Assembly: GCF_003390925.1 (NCBI RefSeq)
Contig: NZ_QUBS01000090.1
Span: 186,001-250,000 of the forward strand
DNA from: Trinickia diaoshuihuensis
GTDB taxonomy: Bacteria > Pseudomonadota > Gammaproteobacteria > Burkholderiales > Burkholderiaceae
DNA: 64,000 bases
Direction of reading: 5' to 3'
Shown: positions 16,332 to 25,595 of the stretch, in pieces
Position numbering within the stretch: the stretch's first letter is position 1
Layout: each line of letters begins with the position of its first letter
The notes under the pieces: generated by a model
Databases searched by the model: none
Seen by the model: the letters and a program-made list of their open reading frames with translations, nothing else
What the model was told of the DNA's origin: nothing
Program-made: the position numbers and the translations under genes

Positions 16332-18008
16332 ATGGAAGGACGCAGGAAGTGGTCGTACTTGGGCGCGGCGGTCACTAGCGCCGTCATCGCGATGGTTGGC
16401 GCGCATACCGCGCAGGCTAGCGACACCGGCCGTGACCATGATCACGATCACGATCGTGATGCCAAACGCATCGAGCGCGTGCTGCTGATCAGCATCGACG
16501 GTCTGCATGAACAGGACCTCGCGCGTTGCATCGGCGGCAACACGTGCCCGAACTTGGCGTCGCTGGCGCAATCGGGCGTCACCTACACCGGCGCTCATAC
16601 GCCGGGCCTCTCCGATTCTTTCCCGGGTCTGGCGGCGCTCGTGACGGGCGGTTCGCCGAAAACCGCCGGCCTGTTCTACGACGTTTCGTATGACCGCACG
16701 CTTTACGCACCGTCGGATACGAACTGCACGGGCAAGCAAGGCTGGAATGTCGTCTTCGACGAAACGACCGGTATCGACGCGCAAAACGGCGGTGCGCTCA
16801 CGCACCTCGACGGCGGCGCTGCATTCAATCCGCAGGCGATTCCTCATGCGCTCGTCAATGGCGTCTGCAAGAGCGTCTATCCGCACGACTACGTGAAGAC
16901 CAATACGATCTTCGAGGTCGTCAAACAGCACCTGCCCGCGGCACGCACGGCGTGGGCCGACAAGCACGCATGGGGCTACGACTGGCTCAACGGGCCGTCG
17001 GGTCACGGTGTGGACGATCTCGCGCGCACGGAAATCAATTCGATCGACCCGGCAACCAACAGCGATTACACCGACGTCTACACGCACACCGAAAAGTTCG
17101 ACGCGTATCACGTCCAAGCGATCCTGAACGAAATCGACGGCAAGGATTCGACGGGCACGAAGCGCGCGCCCGTGCCGACGCTGTTCGGCACGAATTTCCA
17201 AACGCTGAGCGTGGCGCAAAAGGCGCCTGTTGCGAAGGGAGGCGGATATCTCGACGCGGACTTCACCCCGGGTCCGCAAGTGGCCGCGGCGATTACCTAC
17301 GCCGATGCCGCGATCGGCACGATGGTCGAGGCGCTCAAGCAACGCGATCTGTATTCGAGCACGGCCATCATCGTCACGGCCAAGCATGGGCAATCGCCGA
17401 CCGACCACACGAAGCTCGTCAAGAACGGCGATACGCTGACGAAGCTGCTCGAAGCCAATAACTATCTGGACCCGAACGGCAACTTCGGCCAGAACAATAC
17501 GGCGTCAGGCAATCTGAACGACGGCACCGGCCTCTCGGGCACGGGCTTCGTGCAAACCGACGACGTCGGGCTCATTTGGCTGCGCGACCCGTCGCAGGTG
17601 AACGCGGCCGTCGCCACCTTGAAAGCCAACCTCGGCTGCAACGCCCCCGGCATCTGCGCGGATGGGCCGCAAGCGTACATCCTGTCCGGCGCCGGCCTCG
17701 CCCACCGCTTCGGCGATCCGGCGCTCGGCCGCACGCCCGACATCATCGTGCAGCCTAACCCCGGGGTGATCTATTCGTCGAGCAAGAAAAAAGACGAAGA
17801 GCACGGCGGCAACGCACCCGACGACAGCCACCTCGGCTTGTTGGTGTCGCTGCCGGGGATCCATCACGCTCGGACGATCCCAGCGCCTGTGCTGACGACC
17901 CAAGTCGCTCCCACGGTCTTGCGGCTACTCGATCTGCACCCTCACTGGCTGCATGCGGTGGAGCGCGAAGGCACCGAAGCGCTGCCGGGTTTTGAACGCG
18001 ACCGATAA
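16332..18008 (+). CDS. Secreted type I phosphodiesterase / nucleotide pyrophosphatase (alkaline phosphatase superfamily)
   Basis: 558 aa. Signal peptide at residues 1-29 ending AHTAQA-S, followed by a short Asp/His-rich stretch (DHDHDHDRD) that could bind metal. The domain begins with VLLISIDGLHE (first metal-binding Asp). SDSFPGLAALVTG sits where the nucleophile loop of the family lies, IIVTAKHGQSP supplies a metal-binding His, and GGNAPDDSHLGLLVSLPG the late His. These match the type I phosphodiesterase/nucleotide pyrophosphatase family, which hydrolyses phosphodiester or pyrophosphate bonds, here in the periplasm or outside. ATG 16332 is preceded by GAGGTGACAAC. Substrate is unknown. Confidence 0.85.
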   Translation: MEGRRKWSYLGAAVTSAVIAMVGAHTAQASDTGRDHDHDHDRDAKRIERVLLISIDGLHEQDLARCIGGNTCPNLASLAQSGVTYTGAHTPGLSDSFPGLAALVTGGSPKTAGLFYDVSYDRTLYAPSDTNCTGKQGWNVVFDETTGIDAQNGGALTHLDGGAAFNPQAIPHALVNGVCKSVYPHDYVKTNTIFEVVKQHLPAARTAWADKHAWGYDWLNGPSGHGVDDLARTEINSIDPATNSDYTDVYTHTEKFDAYHVQAILNEIDGKDSTGTKRAPVPTLFGTNFQTLSVAQKAPVAKGGGYLDADFTPGPQVAAAITYADAAIGTMVEALKQRDLYSSTAIIVTAKHGQSPTDHTKLVKNGDTLTKLLEANNYLDPNGNFGQNNTASGNLNDGTGLSGTGFVQTDDVGLIWLRDPSQVNAAVATLKANLGCNAPGICADGPQAYILSGAGLAHRFGDPALGRTPDIIVQPNPGVIYSSSKKKDEEHGGNAPDDSHLGLLVSLPGIHHARTIPAPVLTTQVAPTVLRLLDLHPHWLHAVEREGTEALPGFERDR

Positions 18009-18033
18009 ACGAACTGTTCTACTCGGAAGCGCA

Positions 18034-18693
18034 TTACAACTGAGCACGGTTGCGGGACGCCACCGCAACCGTGGTCGGCGCTTCGGCAAGCGGCACGAAG
18101 CGTCTGGTCGCACCGTCCAGCGCATCGATGCTGCCGTTCTCGATGTCGTACACCCAGCCATGCAGGTTCATGCGTCCCTGTTCGAGCGCAAGCGCAACCG
18201 ACGGATGCGTGCGCAGGTTCGCCAATTGAGCGATCACGTTTTCTCGAACGAGGCCGTCGAGTTTCGCGCGGGGCGAATCGAATTCATGCGCCGCATTGAT
18301 GACCTTGGCCGCATCGGAATGGCGCAGCCAATTGGCGACCGCCGGCAAATGGTCGAGGCAGGTACAACGGGAAATCGCGCCCATTGCGCCGCAATCGGAA
18401 TGGCCGCATATCACAATGTCCTGTACGCCCAGCACGGCAACCGCGTATTCGACGGTAGCGGACACGCCGCCGGGCTCCGGGCCGTAGGACGGCACGATAT
18501 TGCCCGCATTGCGAATCACGAACAATTCGCCCGGCTCGCGCTGCGTGAGCAATTCAGGCACGACACGGCTGTCCGAACAGGTGACGAATAACGCCTTCGG
18601 ATTTTGCGTTGTCGCGAGCGATTTGAATAGCTCGGCACGTTGCGGGAAGACCTCGCGCTGGAAGCGCAAGAAGCCGTCGATCACGTCACGCAT
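18034..18693 (-). CDS. can: Beta-class carbonic anhydrase
   Basis: 219 aa, normal length. It interconverts CO2 and bicarbonate using zinc bound by two Cys and one His. Seen: [11 protein letters not shown] (first zinc Cys with the Asp-Arg dyad), [13 protein letters not shown], and [11 protein letters not shown] (zinc His and second Cys). All ligands are intact. ATG 18693 is the start. It converges with the phosphodiesterase-family gene 25 bp away and is divergent from the Nramp-like gene. Confidence 0.95.
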   Translation of the reverse strand: MRDVIDGFLRFQREVFPQRAELFKSLATTQNPKALFVTCSDSRVVPELLTQREPGELFVIRNAGNIVPSYGPEPGGVSATVEYAVAVLGVQDIVICGHSDCGAMGAISRCTCLDHLPAVANWLRHSDAAKVINAAHEFDSPRAKLDGLVRENVIAQLANLRTHPSVALALEQGRMNLHGWVYDIENGSIDALDGATRRFVPLAEAPTTVAVASRNRAQL

Positions 18694-18886
18694 TTAGACC
18701 CTCCAAATTCGAATATCCATTCCGGCACGCCACCGCATGGAACGCCGTGCGCGTGCGGCCGCCATTATCGCCCAAGTTCCGCGCGGACGCGATGCGCCCC
18801 CAGGCACCGTTCGGCGTGGGTCCGCTCCTTGCTCGTGCACTTACGCTTCTCCAATCAAACCCTTTCATTAGACAGTTCACTAACGC

Positions 18887-20191
18887 ATGCGGCGCCCCCT
18901 CGATGCCGGGAACGACCTTCGCAGCGACTACCGGACGCCATCCCACTCGTGGGCCGCGGGCACGGGGCCCGGCCTTGCCAGTACGGCGGCGGACAACGAT
19001 CCGAGCGGCATCGCCACCTATTGCCTGGCCGCAGCGCAATGGGGTTACGGCATGCTGGCGGCGAGCGTGCTGTCGTACCCCTTCGTCGTCGCCCTGCAAC
19101 TCGTTTCCGCGCATATTGCCGCCGTGACGGGCCACGGTCTCACGGAAAACCTCCGGGCTCACGATGCGCGCCCGGTGCTTTACTTCGTGGTCGCCCGCTT
19201 TTTGCTGGCGAATTTGCTGAATATCGCGGCCAATATCATGGCGATGGGAACGGGCATGTACTTGATATGTTCAGGCCATCCCATGCTCTGGGCCGTGTTG
19301 GCGACGCTCGTTTCGGCGATGCTGCAATGGTTCGTCCGCTATGAACGTTACGCTCGCGTGATTCAGTGGCTTTCGGTTGGGCTGTTCGTGTACGCAGGAG
19401 CGGTCTGGGTCGTCCATACGCCGTGGGACCTGGCGCTGCTGCGCTCGTTCGTGCCGCGTCTCGAGTGGTCGAAAGATTTCCTCGAAATGCTGCTGGCCGT
19501 GCTTGGCACGACAATCAGCCCGTATCTGCTGTTTTCGCAAGCCGAACAGGAAGTCGAAGCACTGCACGCTCGAATCGCAGGTCGCCCTCCGGGCGAGTCC
19601 GCCGCGATTCGCCAGGGTCACTTGCGCAAAATGCGCCATGACATCGTCATCCGCACCGCTTGCTCCAACGCAGCCGCCTGGTTCGTGTTAGCCGCGACGG
19701 CCGCGACGCTACATACGGGCGGACACACGATAAACACATTAGCCGACGCGCAAGGTGCGCTCTATCCGATCGCCGGCCGTTTTGCGCCCTCGGTACTCGG
19801 ACTTCTGCTGATCGGTACCGCCTTGCTCGCCATGCCGCCGCTAGCGGGTTCGGCGGCAAACGCGTCCGTGAGCGCGTTCGGCTTGCAACACGGCGCCGCG
19901 CGTGATCGCCGCATCGCGTATGTCCTATTTGCGTTGATGGCCGTTGGCCTCGTCGCGGCCGTGACGCTATTGGCCCTCCAGGTCGAGCCGCTCCATATCC
20001 TCTATTTGAGCGCTGTATTCAATGGCGCGACCGTCGCCCCCGTCATCGTATTGATCGCGCAGTTGAGCATCAAGCCGCCTATGATCCGTGATCTCCGCGC
20101 GCATTGGTCGTTGCGCGCGGGTACTTGGGTGGCATCGGGGGCGATCAGCGTTGTTCTATGCGCATGGTTTGCATCGGAGGTTTTCTCGTAA
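18887..20191 (+). CDS. Nramp-family divalent metal transporter, variant subgroup
   Basis: 434 aa with 11 or so hydrophobic segments. The Nramp core is recognisable: TM1 has ADNDPSGIATY where classical Nramps have DPGN, and TM6 has LGTTISPYLLFSQAEQEVE where classical ones have MPHN. The metal-binding Asp of TM1 remains, but the TM6 methionine and histidine are Ser and Tyr. This variant signature (DPSG with TISPY) recurs in a distinct bacterial subgroup, as far as I recall. Metal specificity may differ from Mn/Fe; it cannot be inferred here. ATG 18887 gives a hydrophilic N-terminus of about 25 residues. Confidence 0.82.
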   Translation: MRRPLDAGNDLRSDYRTPSHSWAAGTGPGLASTAADNDPSGIATYCLAAAQWGYGMLAASVLSYPFVVALQLVSAHIAAVTGHGLTENLRAHDARPVLYFVVARFLLANLLNIAANIMAMGTGMYLICSGHPMLWAVLATLVSAMLQWFVRYERYARVIQWLSVGLFVYAGAVWVVHTPWDLALLRSFVPRLEWSKDFLEMLLAVLGTTISPYLLFSQAEQEVEALHARIAGRPPGESAAIRQGHLRKMRHDIVIRTACSNAAAWFVLAATAATLHTGGHTINTLADAQGALYPIAGRFAPSVLGLLLIGTALLAMPPLAGSAANASVSAFGLQHGAARDRRIAYVLFALMAVGLVAAVTLLALQVEPLHILYLSAVFNGATVAPVIVLIAQLSIKPPMIRDLRAHWSLRAGTWVASGAISVVLCAWFASEVFS

Positions 20192-20218
20192 CTTGCATCC
20201 CGATTGCGTCGTATGGCA

Positions 20219-21361
20219 TCAACGCGATTTCAAGCGAGAGAGAATCTCACGCGTATGCTCCCCGATCCTGGCAAGCGGCTGCCGAACTCCGGGGCGGCGC
20301 CCGCCCATCGTCAGCGGCAGGAGCACCACGTCGGTCGTGCCGCCGTCGTCCGTCTGCATCGGGACAAGGCCCCCGCTTTGCCTAAGATGCGGATCGTCGA
20401 ACAATTGGTCGGGTCGAACGATCGGCGCATACGGAACGCCGGCGCTTTCAAGCATCGGTACCAATTCGTCAGCGCGAATATGTTCGAGAATCTCGCTCAA
20501 ATCGGCGAGCAATTGCGGGCGCGCCTCGACGCGCGATGCGTTGGAGGCATACTCCGGGCGCCGCGCGAGTTCCGGATGCGCCAGGACGTTGCATAGCGCC
20601 ACGAATTGCTTATCGCTGACGGCCCCGATAAATAGTTGCTCGCCTTGCGCCAGCGTAAAGACGTCGTAAACGCTCCAGGAGGACACGCGCGAGGGCATCG
20701 GCGGCGGCGGCACCTTCGTCATGGCGAATTGCTGCATATGCTGAGCGCAGAGGAAGACGCAGTTTTCGAACAACGCGCTTTGCACTTCTTGTCCTCGACC
20801 GGTGCGATCGCGCTCGCGCAGCGCGGCCAACACGCCGATCGCACCGAACATGCCGCCCATGATGTCGTTGACCGATGTCCCCGCTCGCAGCGGCCGCCCA
20901 GCCGGTCCGGTCATGTATGAAAGCCCGCCCATCATTTGGACGACTTCGTCGAGCGCTAGACGCTTCTCATACGGTCCGGGCAGGAAGCCCTTGTGCGAGA
21001 CATAAATCAAACGCGGAAATATTGGCGACAGCTCCGCATAGCCAAGACCGAACTGATCCATGAGTCCCGGCCTGAAATTTTCAAGTACGACATCGCATTG
21101 CGCGATCAACTCACGCGCGGTAGCCTGACCCTCGCTAGTTTGAATGTCCAGCACCACGCTCTTTTTGTTTCGATTGAAGGTGCGGAAAAAACCGATGCCG
21201 AGGCCGGGAAGCTTGCGTGTTTTGTCGCCCCCGGGCGGCTCGATTTTGATGACTTCCGCACCAAGGTCGGCGAGGATCATCCCGCACGTGGGTCCCATCA
21301 CCATGTGGGTGAACTCGACCACCCGCACGCCGCTCAGCGGCAAGCCGTTGTCATCACTCAT
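20219..21361 (-). CDS. CaiB/BaiF family (type III) CoA-transferase
   Basis: 380 aa from ATG 21361 (MSDDNGLPLSGVRVVEFTH); the upstream in-frame 30 codons are not family-like, and AGAGG lies just before this ATG. The family moves CoA between carboxylic acids via an acyl-aspartate intermediate. Seen: GVRVVEFTHMVMGPTCGMIL, LGAEVIKIEPPGGD, RNKKSVVLDI, and FRPGLMDQFGLGY. The aspartate in TSVNDIMGGMFG is the likely catalytic residue. It follows the large lipoprotein gene on the same strand by 65 bp. Substrates are not evident. Confidence 0.9.
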   Translation of the reverse strand: MSDDNGLPLSGVRVVEFTHMVMGPTCGMILADLGAEVIKIEPPGGDKTRKLPGLGIGFFRTFNRNKKSVVLDIQTSEGQATARELIAQCDVVLENFRPGLMDQFGLGYAELSPIFPRLIYVSHKGFLPGPYEKRLALDEVVQMMGGLSYMTGPAGRPLRAGTSVNDIMGGMFGAIGVLAALRERDRTGRGQEVQSALFENCVFLCAQHMQQFAMTKVPPPPMPSRVSSWSVYDVFTLAQGEQLFIGAVSDKQFVALCNVLAHPELARRPEYASNASRVEARPQLLADLSEILEHIRADELVPMLESAGVPYAPIVRPDQLFDDPHLRQSGGLVPMQTDDGGTTDVVLLPLTMGGRRPGVRQPLARIGEHTREILSRLKSR

Positions 21362-21426
21362 CGTCGCCTCTCTCGTTGCGTTTCGATTAGCGTGGAAGGC
21401 GACGATGCGGGACCGGCCGCCTGCGC

Positions 21427-23472
21427 TCAGGGTGTACCCACCCGGTAGCAAGTAGGAATCGCATTCTTGCTCGGGCGCTGGTAGATGAGCTTATACCCGC
21501 CCGACGATGCACGCGATTGCGGCGAACTGAACGTCACCACCTTCCCGTACTCGCCGTTGCTCGTTCCCGTCTGCGCGATGATGAGCTTCGAGAGAACGGG
21601 ATCCGTGCGTGCGGAGTCCGCATCGATGATACGGCGCACGTGAGAAAGACTCGCCGCATACCAATCGGCCTTCATCGACGCGGTAGGGATCACGAACGGC
21701 CGATACGCCGGCCCGGCGAAGTGACTGTCGATGATCATCCACGGGTCCTTGCCGGCACTGCCCAAGTCCGTCGGCAAAATCGTTTGGTTCGGATCCACGC
21801 TCTTCAAATACGAGCCGATATCGGCGCCTAGGCGATTCCCCCGTTGACCGGCCGTGGCGGGATCGTAAAGGTTGCCCTCCGGCCCGGTTCGCAGATCGCT
21901 GAAATGCTTGCCCGTCCACGTCACCACATGCGAGACGATGTAGCCGTTCGCCGCGTTCGCCGGCGTGGAATTGGCGGCTAGAGCGGACGTCTGCGTGATG
22001 TAGAGCAGATCGCCGGGACGCAGATGATCGACCAAGCTCGCGACATTGCCTTGATTGATATCGAGCAGCACGCCCGGTTGCTCCTTGCCCGTCAGCGGGT
22101 CGTCGCCGGTCGAACAGGCCTGCGTGCCGATGCCCGTTTCCAAGTTGCCTTCGTCGTGCGTCACGCCCGTGAAGTCGTACACCCAGGATGTGAAATCGGA
22201 GCAATCCACGCCTTGCCAATTGACATCGTCTTGCGAAACCGCCGTCAGGCTCTGCGATCCGTCGCTCCTGCGGTGAGCGGTACAGGTCATGCCTGAACTG
22301 TCGCCGCCCGAGGTGCTGCCCGACGAAGCATTGCGGAACTTCGCCGGGCTCGCGGGAGGAAGCCAGCCGGGAATGTGGTGGTGACAGTAATTGATGCCCT
22401 GGTCGATCCAGTAGTTTTCGGCCGCCATGACGAGTTCGCGCTGAAACGTGGCGACATCGTCGCCGCATGAGGCCGTCGAAATGGCGCCATAGACGGCCGC
22501 ATGCGGTCCCCACGTGCCGCCGTTCGCGTAACTCGACCAATTGGCCGCGGTCACGCCGTTGCCGAGCAACGCTTGCACGTCGTTCTTGCGGCTCGTGAAT
22601 AGCGGCATTTGTTCGCCCAGCAGCGTGATGCGATCACGGCATGCCGCGGCGCTGACGGTGATCGTCGAGGGATTCCCGGGAATCACGGGATCGAGCTTCG
22701 CAAGCGAAGCGATGCCCGAGCGATTGCGCGAACCGCCGGTGTAATCGGCCGCACCGACCGTGATTGGGCAAGTGACGGCGGAGGGTGCGGCGAGCGTGCC
22801 ATCCGCGGCGATATCGCCGGCGCCAGTGTTGCATTGGGCGATCGTATCGCCGTTGGCCGCTTGCATTACCACGTTCGCCGTGCTGCCCTCGATCGAAATC
22901 CCCGCCGACGTGCGGCTTTGCGATTCGGCGCCGAGCGCGAGAGCCATCAGTGCGCCGGGCGTGACGTCGGTCGACGCACCGATCCCGGTGAAGGTCGGTA
23001 GCGTTTGTTCGACATCGATATTTCCCGCAAACGCGTTGACTCGTGCGATGGCCGCGGCGATATTGGCGGCCGTCAAACCACCGGCCGAGTTGGCATCCGA
23101 TACGACCGCATTCGAATAAACCGAGACGACCGCATGCGAAGGCGCAGACAGATAAACGGCATCGAGCTCTTGCGTAAGATCCGCGTTCGCGCCCGTCGCC
23201 TCCTCTTGATAGCTTCCGCTCGTGACGCGCACGAGCACCGGAAATCTCAAAGGTTGGTAGACCGAGAAGGAGCCATCGCCTGCGGTCGTCGCCGTGGCAA
23301 GCGGCGCCGATCCGGCAGTGCCATCCGCATTGAGTGCGTAGACGGAAACCGTCGCGCTGGAGATTGGACCGAGATACGCGCTGCCGGTCAGGGTCGGAGT
23401 CGATTGCCCGCAAGCGCCGATACTCAGCGCGAATACGGCCGATGCTAACGTGGTGAGTTTGAATGAATTCAC
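21427..23472 (-). CDS. Large lipoprotein with C-terminal NlpC/P60-like domain
   Basis: About 681 aa from GTG 23472. A lipoprotein signal peptide (FKLTTLASAVFALSIGAC, lipobox SIGAC) follows directly; the frame continues 31 codons upstream to a TTG, less likely. Residues after the lipobox (about 25-110) form a carboxypeptidase-regulatory or Ig-like repeat domain (GSAYLGPISSATVSVYALN). The region around residues 400-560 has the NlpC/P60 pattern: GVDCSDFTSWVYDFTG with the candidate nucleophile Cys, PGDLLYI, and SHVVTWTG with the His. Such domains cut peptidoglycan stem peptides or related amides at the cell envelope. The long middle segment, rich in Ala/Thr/Ser, is unrecognised. Confidence 0.65.
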   Translation of the reverse strand: MNSFKLTTLASAVFALSIGACGQSTPTLTGSAYLGPISSATVSVYALNADGTAGSAPLATATTAGDGSFSVYQPLRFPVLVRVTSGSYQEEATGANADLTQELDAVYLSAPSHAVVSVYSNAVVSDANSAGGLTAANIAAAIARVNAFAGNIDVEQTLPTFTGIGASTDVTPGALMALALGAESQSRTSAGISIEGSTANVVMQAANGDTIAQCNTGAGDIAADGTLAAPSAVTCPITVGAADYTGGSRNRSGIASLAKLDPVIPGNPSTITVSAAACRDRITLLGEQMPLFTSRKNDVQALLGNGVTAANWSSYANGGTWGPHAAVYGAISTASCGDDVATFQRELVMAAENYWIDQGINYCHHHIPGWLPPASPAKFRNASSGSTSGGDSSGMTCTAHRRSDGSQSLTAVSQDDVNWQGVDCSDFTSWVYDFTGVTHDEGNLETGIGTQACSTGDDPLTGKEQPGVLLDINQGNVASLVDHLRPGDLLYITQTSALAANSTPANAANGYIVSHVVTWTGKHFSDLRTGPEGNLYDPATAGQRGNRLGADIGSYLKSVDPNQTILPTDLGSAGKDPWMIIDSHFAGPAYRPFVIPTASMKADWYAASLSHVRRIIDADSARTDPVLSKLIIAQTGTSNGEYGKVVTFSSPQSRASSGGYKLIYQRPSKNAIPTCYRVGTP

Positions 23473-23656
23473 AGTGAATTGAGAAAGACGGGGGACGGCC
23501 GCGTTTCCAGTGTTTGAAAAACCGCGACAGGAAGGTTTTGTGAGCGTAATAGAGGCTTGATCCAATCGATTGGTCGAAAAGCGGGCGGAATATCGCGCAG
23601 TCTATGCAACCGAAGCGATCGAGCGCTCTTAAAAAGACTCGCTTGTCGGCCGGGCG

Positions 23657-25417
23657 TCAAGCTGCGACGCGCTTAACGAATTTCGATAGGAAAGTCCGCA
23701 CCGTCCCATCCGAAAAAACGACGGCGACTTGGTCCGCCGTAGAGAATTGGACCTCACCAATGCCGTATCGGCGAACCCGGACGGGATCACCCTTTGAAAA
23801 TGGGCGACGCGTATCGGGTAAATTATTGCCTTTAGGCCGACTGCCACCGTCTTGAAGCACAGGTTCAGGCAGCGGATCGACACGAGGCGGATTCACGCAG
23901 TTGTCGCAGGTGCCGCATCGATCGAACGCGGCCTCTCCGAAGTAAGCGAGGATATTGCGCCAACGACATTGCCCCGTTTGCGCATAGTCGATCATCCGCT
24001 CGAGCGCCTCGTGGTCACGCCGTGTCCTATTGCGGTATTGCTCGAGCATTGCCTCGACGTTCGATTCACGCTTCGGGTCGGGCGTCGCCGCATAACGTTT
24101 CGCGCGATCGCGCTTAACCTGCCTCGTGTCCGTCAAGATCTTCAAAGCCACTGTCAGCTTGTTGCGACCGGTATCGCCAAGTCGCTCCGAAAGTTCGTCG
24201 AGCGTCATGCCGCGGCCGCCCTCGCGCGACGCCGCTCTAAGCGCGTTCTCCACGCGAGCGATCAGCTCGGCATCCGGATAGCGCCCCGCCATCAAGAATT
24301 GTTGAATGCGGCGGTCGCTCAGATCGAACAGCAGCACGCAATGGGCGATCTCGCCGTCACGGCCGGCGCGCCCCGTCTCCTGATAGTAGGCATCGACGCT
24401 GCCCGGCATTTGATAATGGACGAGGTAGCGCACGTCTGGTTTATCGATTCCCATGCCGAAGGCGTTGGTTGCCACCATCACGCGCACCGCGCCGTTCATA
24501 AAACGCTCTTGCGCATCGTGCCGCTCTCTCGCCGGCATCCGTCCGTGGTAAAGCGCCACGGCCACGCCGTCATGATCGAGCGCCGCCCGCACATGTTCGG
24601 CTTCCCGCACCGTCGCCGTATAGACGATGCCGGGGCCATCGTGAACGGCGAGCAGCTTGCGAACGGCGTCCAGTTTGGCCTGCGCGGCCCGCGCCGACGC
24701 ACGTCCCTTCCCGTCCGCGACCGACAATTGCCGGACCGAATAGCGCAGGTTCTCGCGATAGACGCCGCCGTGAAAGATACGCACATCGCGCATCCCCAAA
24801 GAGCGGACGATATCGTCGATCACGGCGGGAGTCGCGGTGGCTGTGAGCGCCAGCATCGGCGGATTGCCCAACGCATGCACGGCATCGGCGATCTGCAGGA
24901 ATGCCGGGCGAAAATCATGTCCCCATTGCGAAACGCAATGCGCTTCATCGATGACGACGAGGCTCACGCGTCGCGTCGAACGCCCCGATCGATCGACGCC
25001 GAGTGCATCGAACAATGCGGCATTGGTCAGTTGCTCCGGCGTCACGAACAAGATCCCGCGCTTTGCCGTCCGAATGTTCTCGAACGCTTCACGCACCTCA
25101 TCGGCTTTCAGTGCGCTGTTGATCTGGATCGCTGGGACGCCCGTCTCGGCCAGCTTATCGAATTGGTCCTTCATCAGGGCGATCAACGGAGACACGACCA
25201 GCGTGAGGCCGGGCAGATGCATCGCCGGCAATTGATAGCAGAGCGACTTTCCCGCGCCGGTGGGCATGATCGCCAGCGTGTCGCGCCCGCGCGCGACACT
25301 GTCGATCACCTCTCGTTGGCCCGGCCGCAATTCATCGAGCCCGAAGACGCCGGTCAGCGTTCCAAGCATCGCTCGCATGTTGATGGCAGCACGCGTGGAC
25401 ATCGATCGTCCGGTCAT
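23657..25417 (-). CDS. RecQ-family ATP-dependent DNA helicase
   Basis: 586 aa from ATG 25417 (the frame continues to a TTG at 25459; start uncertain). 3'-5' DNA helicase in recombination and repair. Seen: FGLDELRPGQREVID, Walker A MPTGAGKSLCYQLPA, VVIDEAHCVSQWGHDFRPA (DEAH-type motif II), LALTATATPAV (motif III), and ATNAFGMGIDKPDVRYLVHY and YYQETGRAGRDG (motifs V and VI). The zinc-binding region CRWRNILAYFGE...CGTCDNC is present. There is no HRDC domain; the C-terminal about 60 residues are a different short domain (GDPVRVRRYGIGEVQ), so this is a short RecQ form. Confidence 0.92.
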   Translation of the reverse strand: MTGRSMSTRAAINMRAMLGTLTGVFGLDELRPGQREVIDSVARGRDTLAIMPTGAGKSLCYQLPAMHLPGLTLVVSPLIALMKDQFDKLAETGVPAIQINSALKADEVREAFENIRTAKRGILFVTPEQLTNAALFDALGVDRSGRSTRRVSLVVIDEAHCVSQWGHDFRPAFLQIADAVHALGNPPMLALTATATPAVIDDIVRSLGMRDVRIFHGGVYRENLRYSVRQLSVADGKGRASARAAQAKLDAVRKLLAVHDGPGIVYTATVREAEHVRAALDHDGVAVALYHGRMPARERHDAQERFMNGAVRVMVATNAFGMGIDKPDVRYLVHYQMPGSVDAYYQETGRAGRDGEIAHCVLLFDLSDRRIQQFLMAGRYPDAELIARVENALRAASREGGRGMTLDELSERLGDTGRNKLTVALKILTDTRQVKRDRAKRYAATPDPKRESNVEAMLEQYRNRTRRDHEALERMIDYAQTGQCRWRNILAYFGEAAFDRCGTCDNCVNPPRVDPLPEPVLQDGGSRPKGNNLPDTRRPFSKGDPVRVRRYGIGEVQFSTADQVAVVFSDGTVRTFLSKFVKRVAA

Positions 25418-25595
25418 TGCGTCGTCGGAACCGAAGTGGTGGGCTACGCTGTGTAGCAAGGCGTGGTCCCGTCGCTTAGTCTCCCGCTATATCGAGTAAG
25501 GTTGCGGTTTCGCGTAAACTGCACCCGTTCCCGTTCGCTGACGCGTTCACTTACGGCGACGGCCGCAGTTCCCGATATGGAAGGAGGCGTCACGT

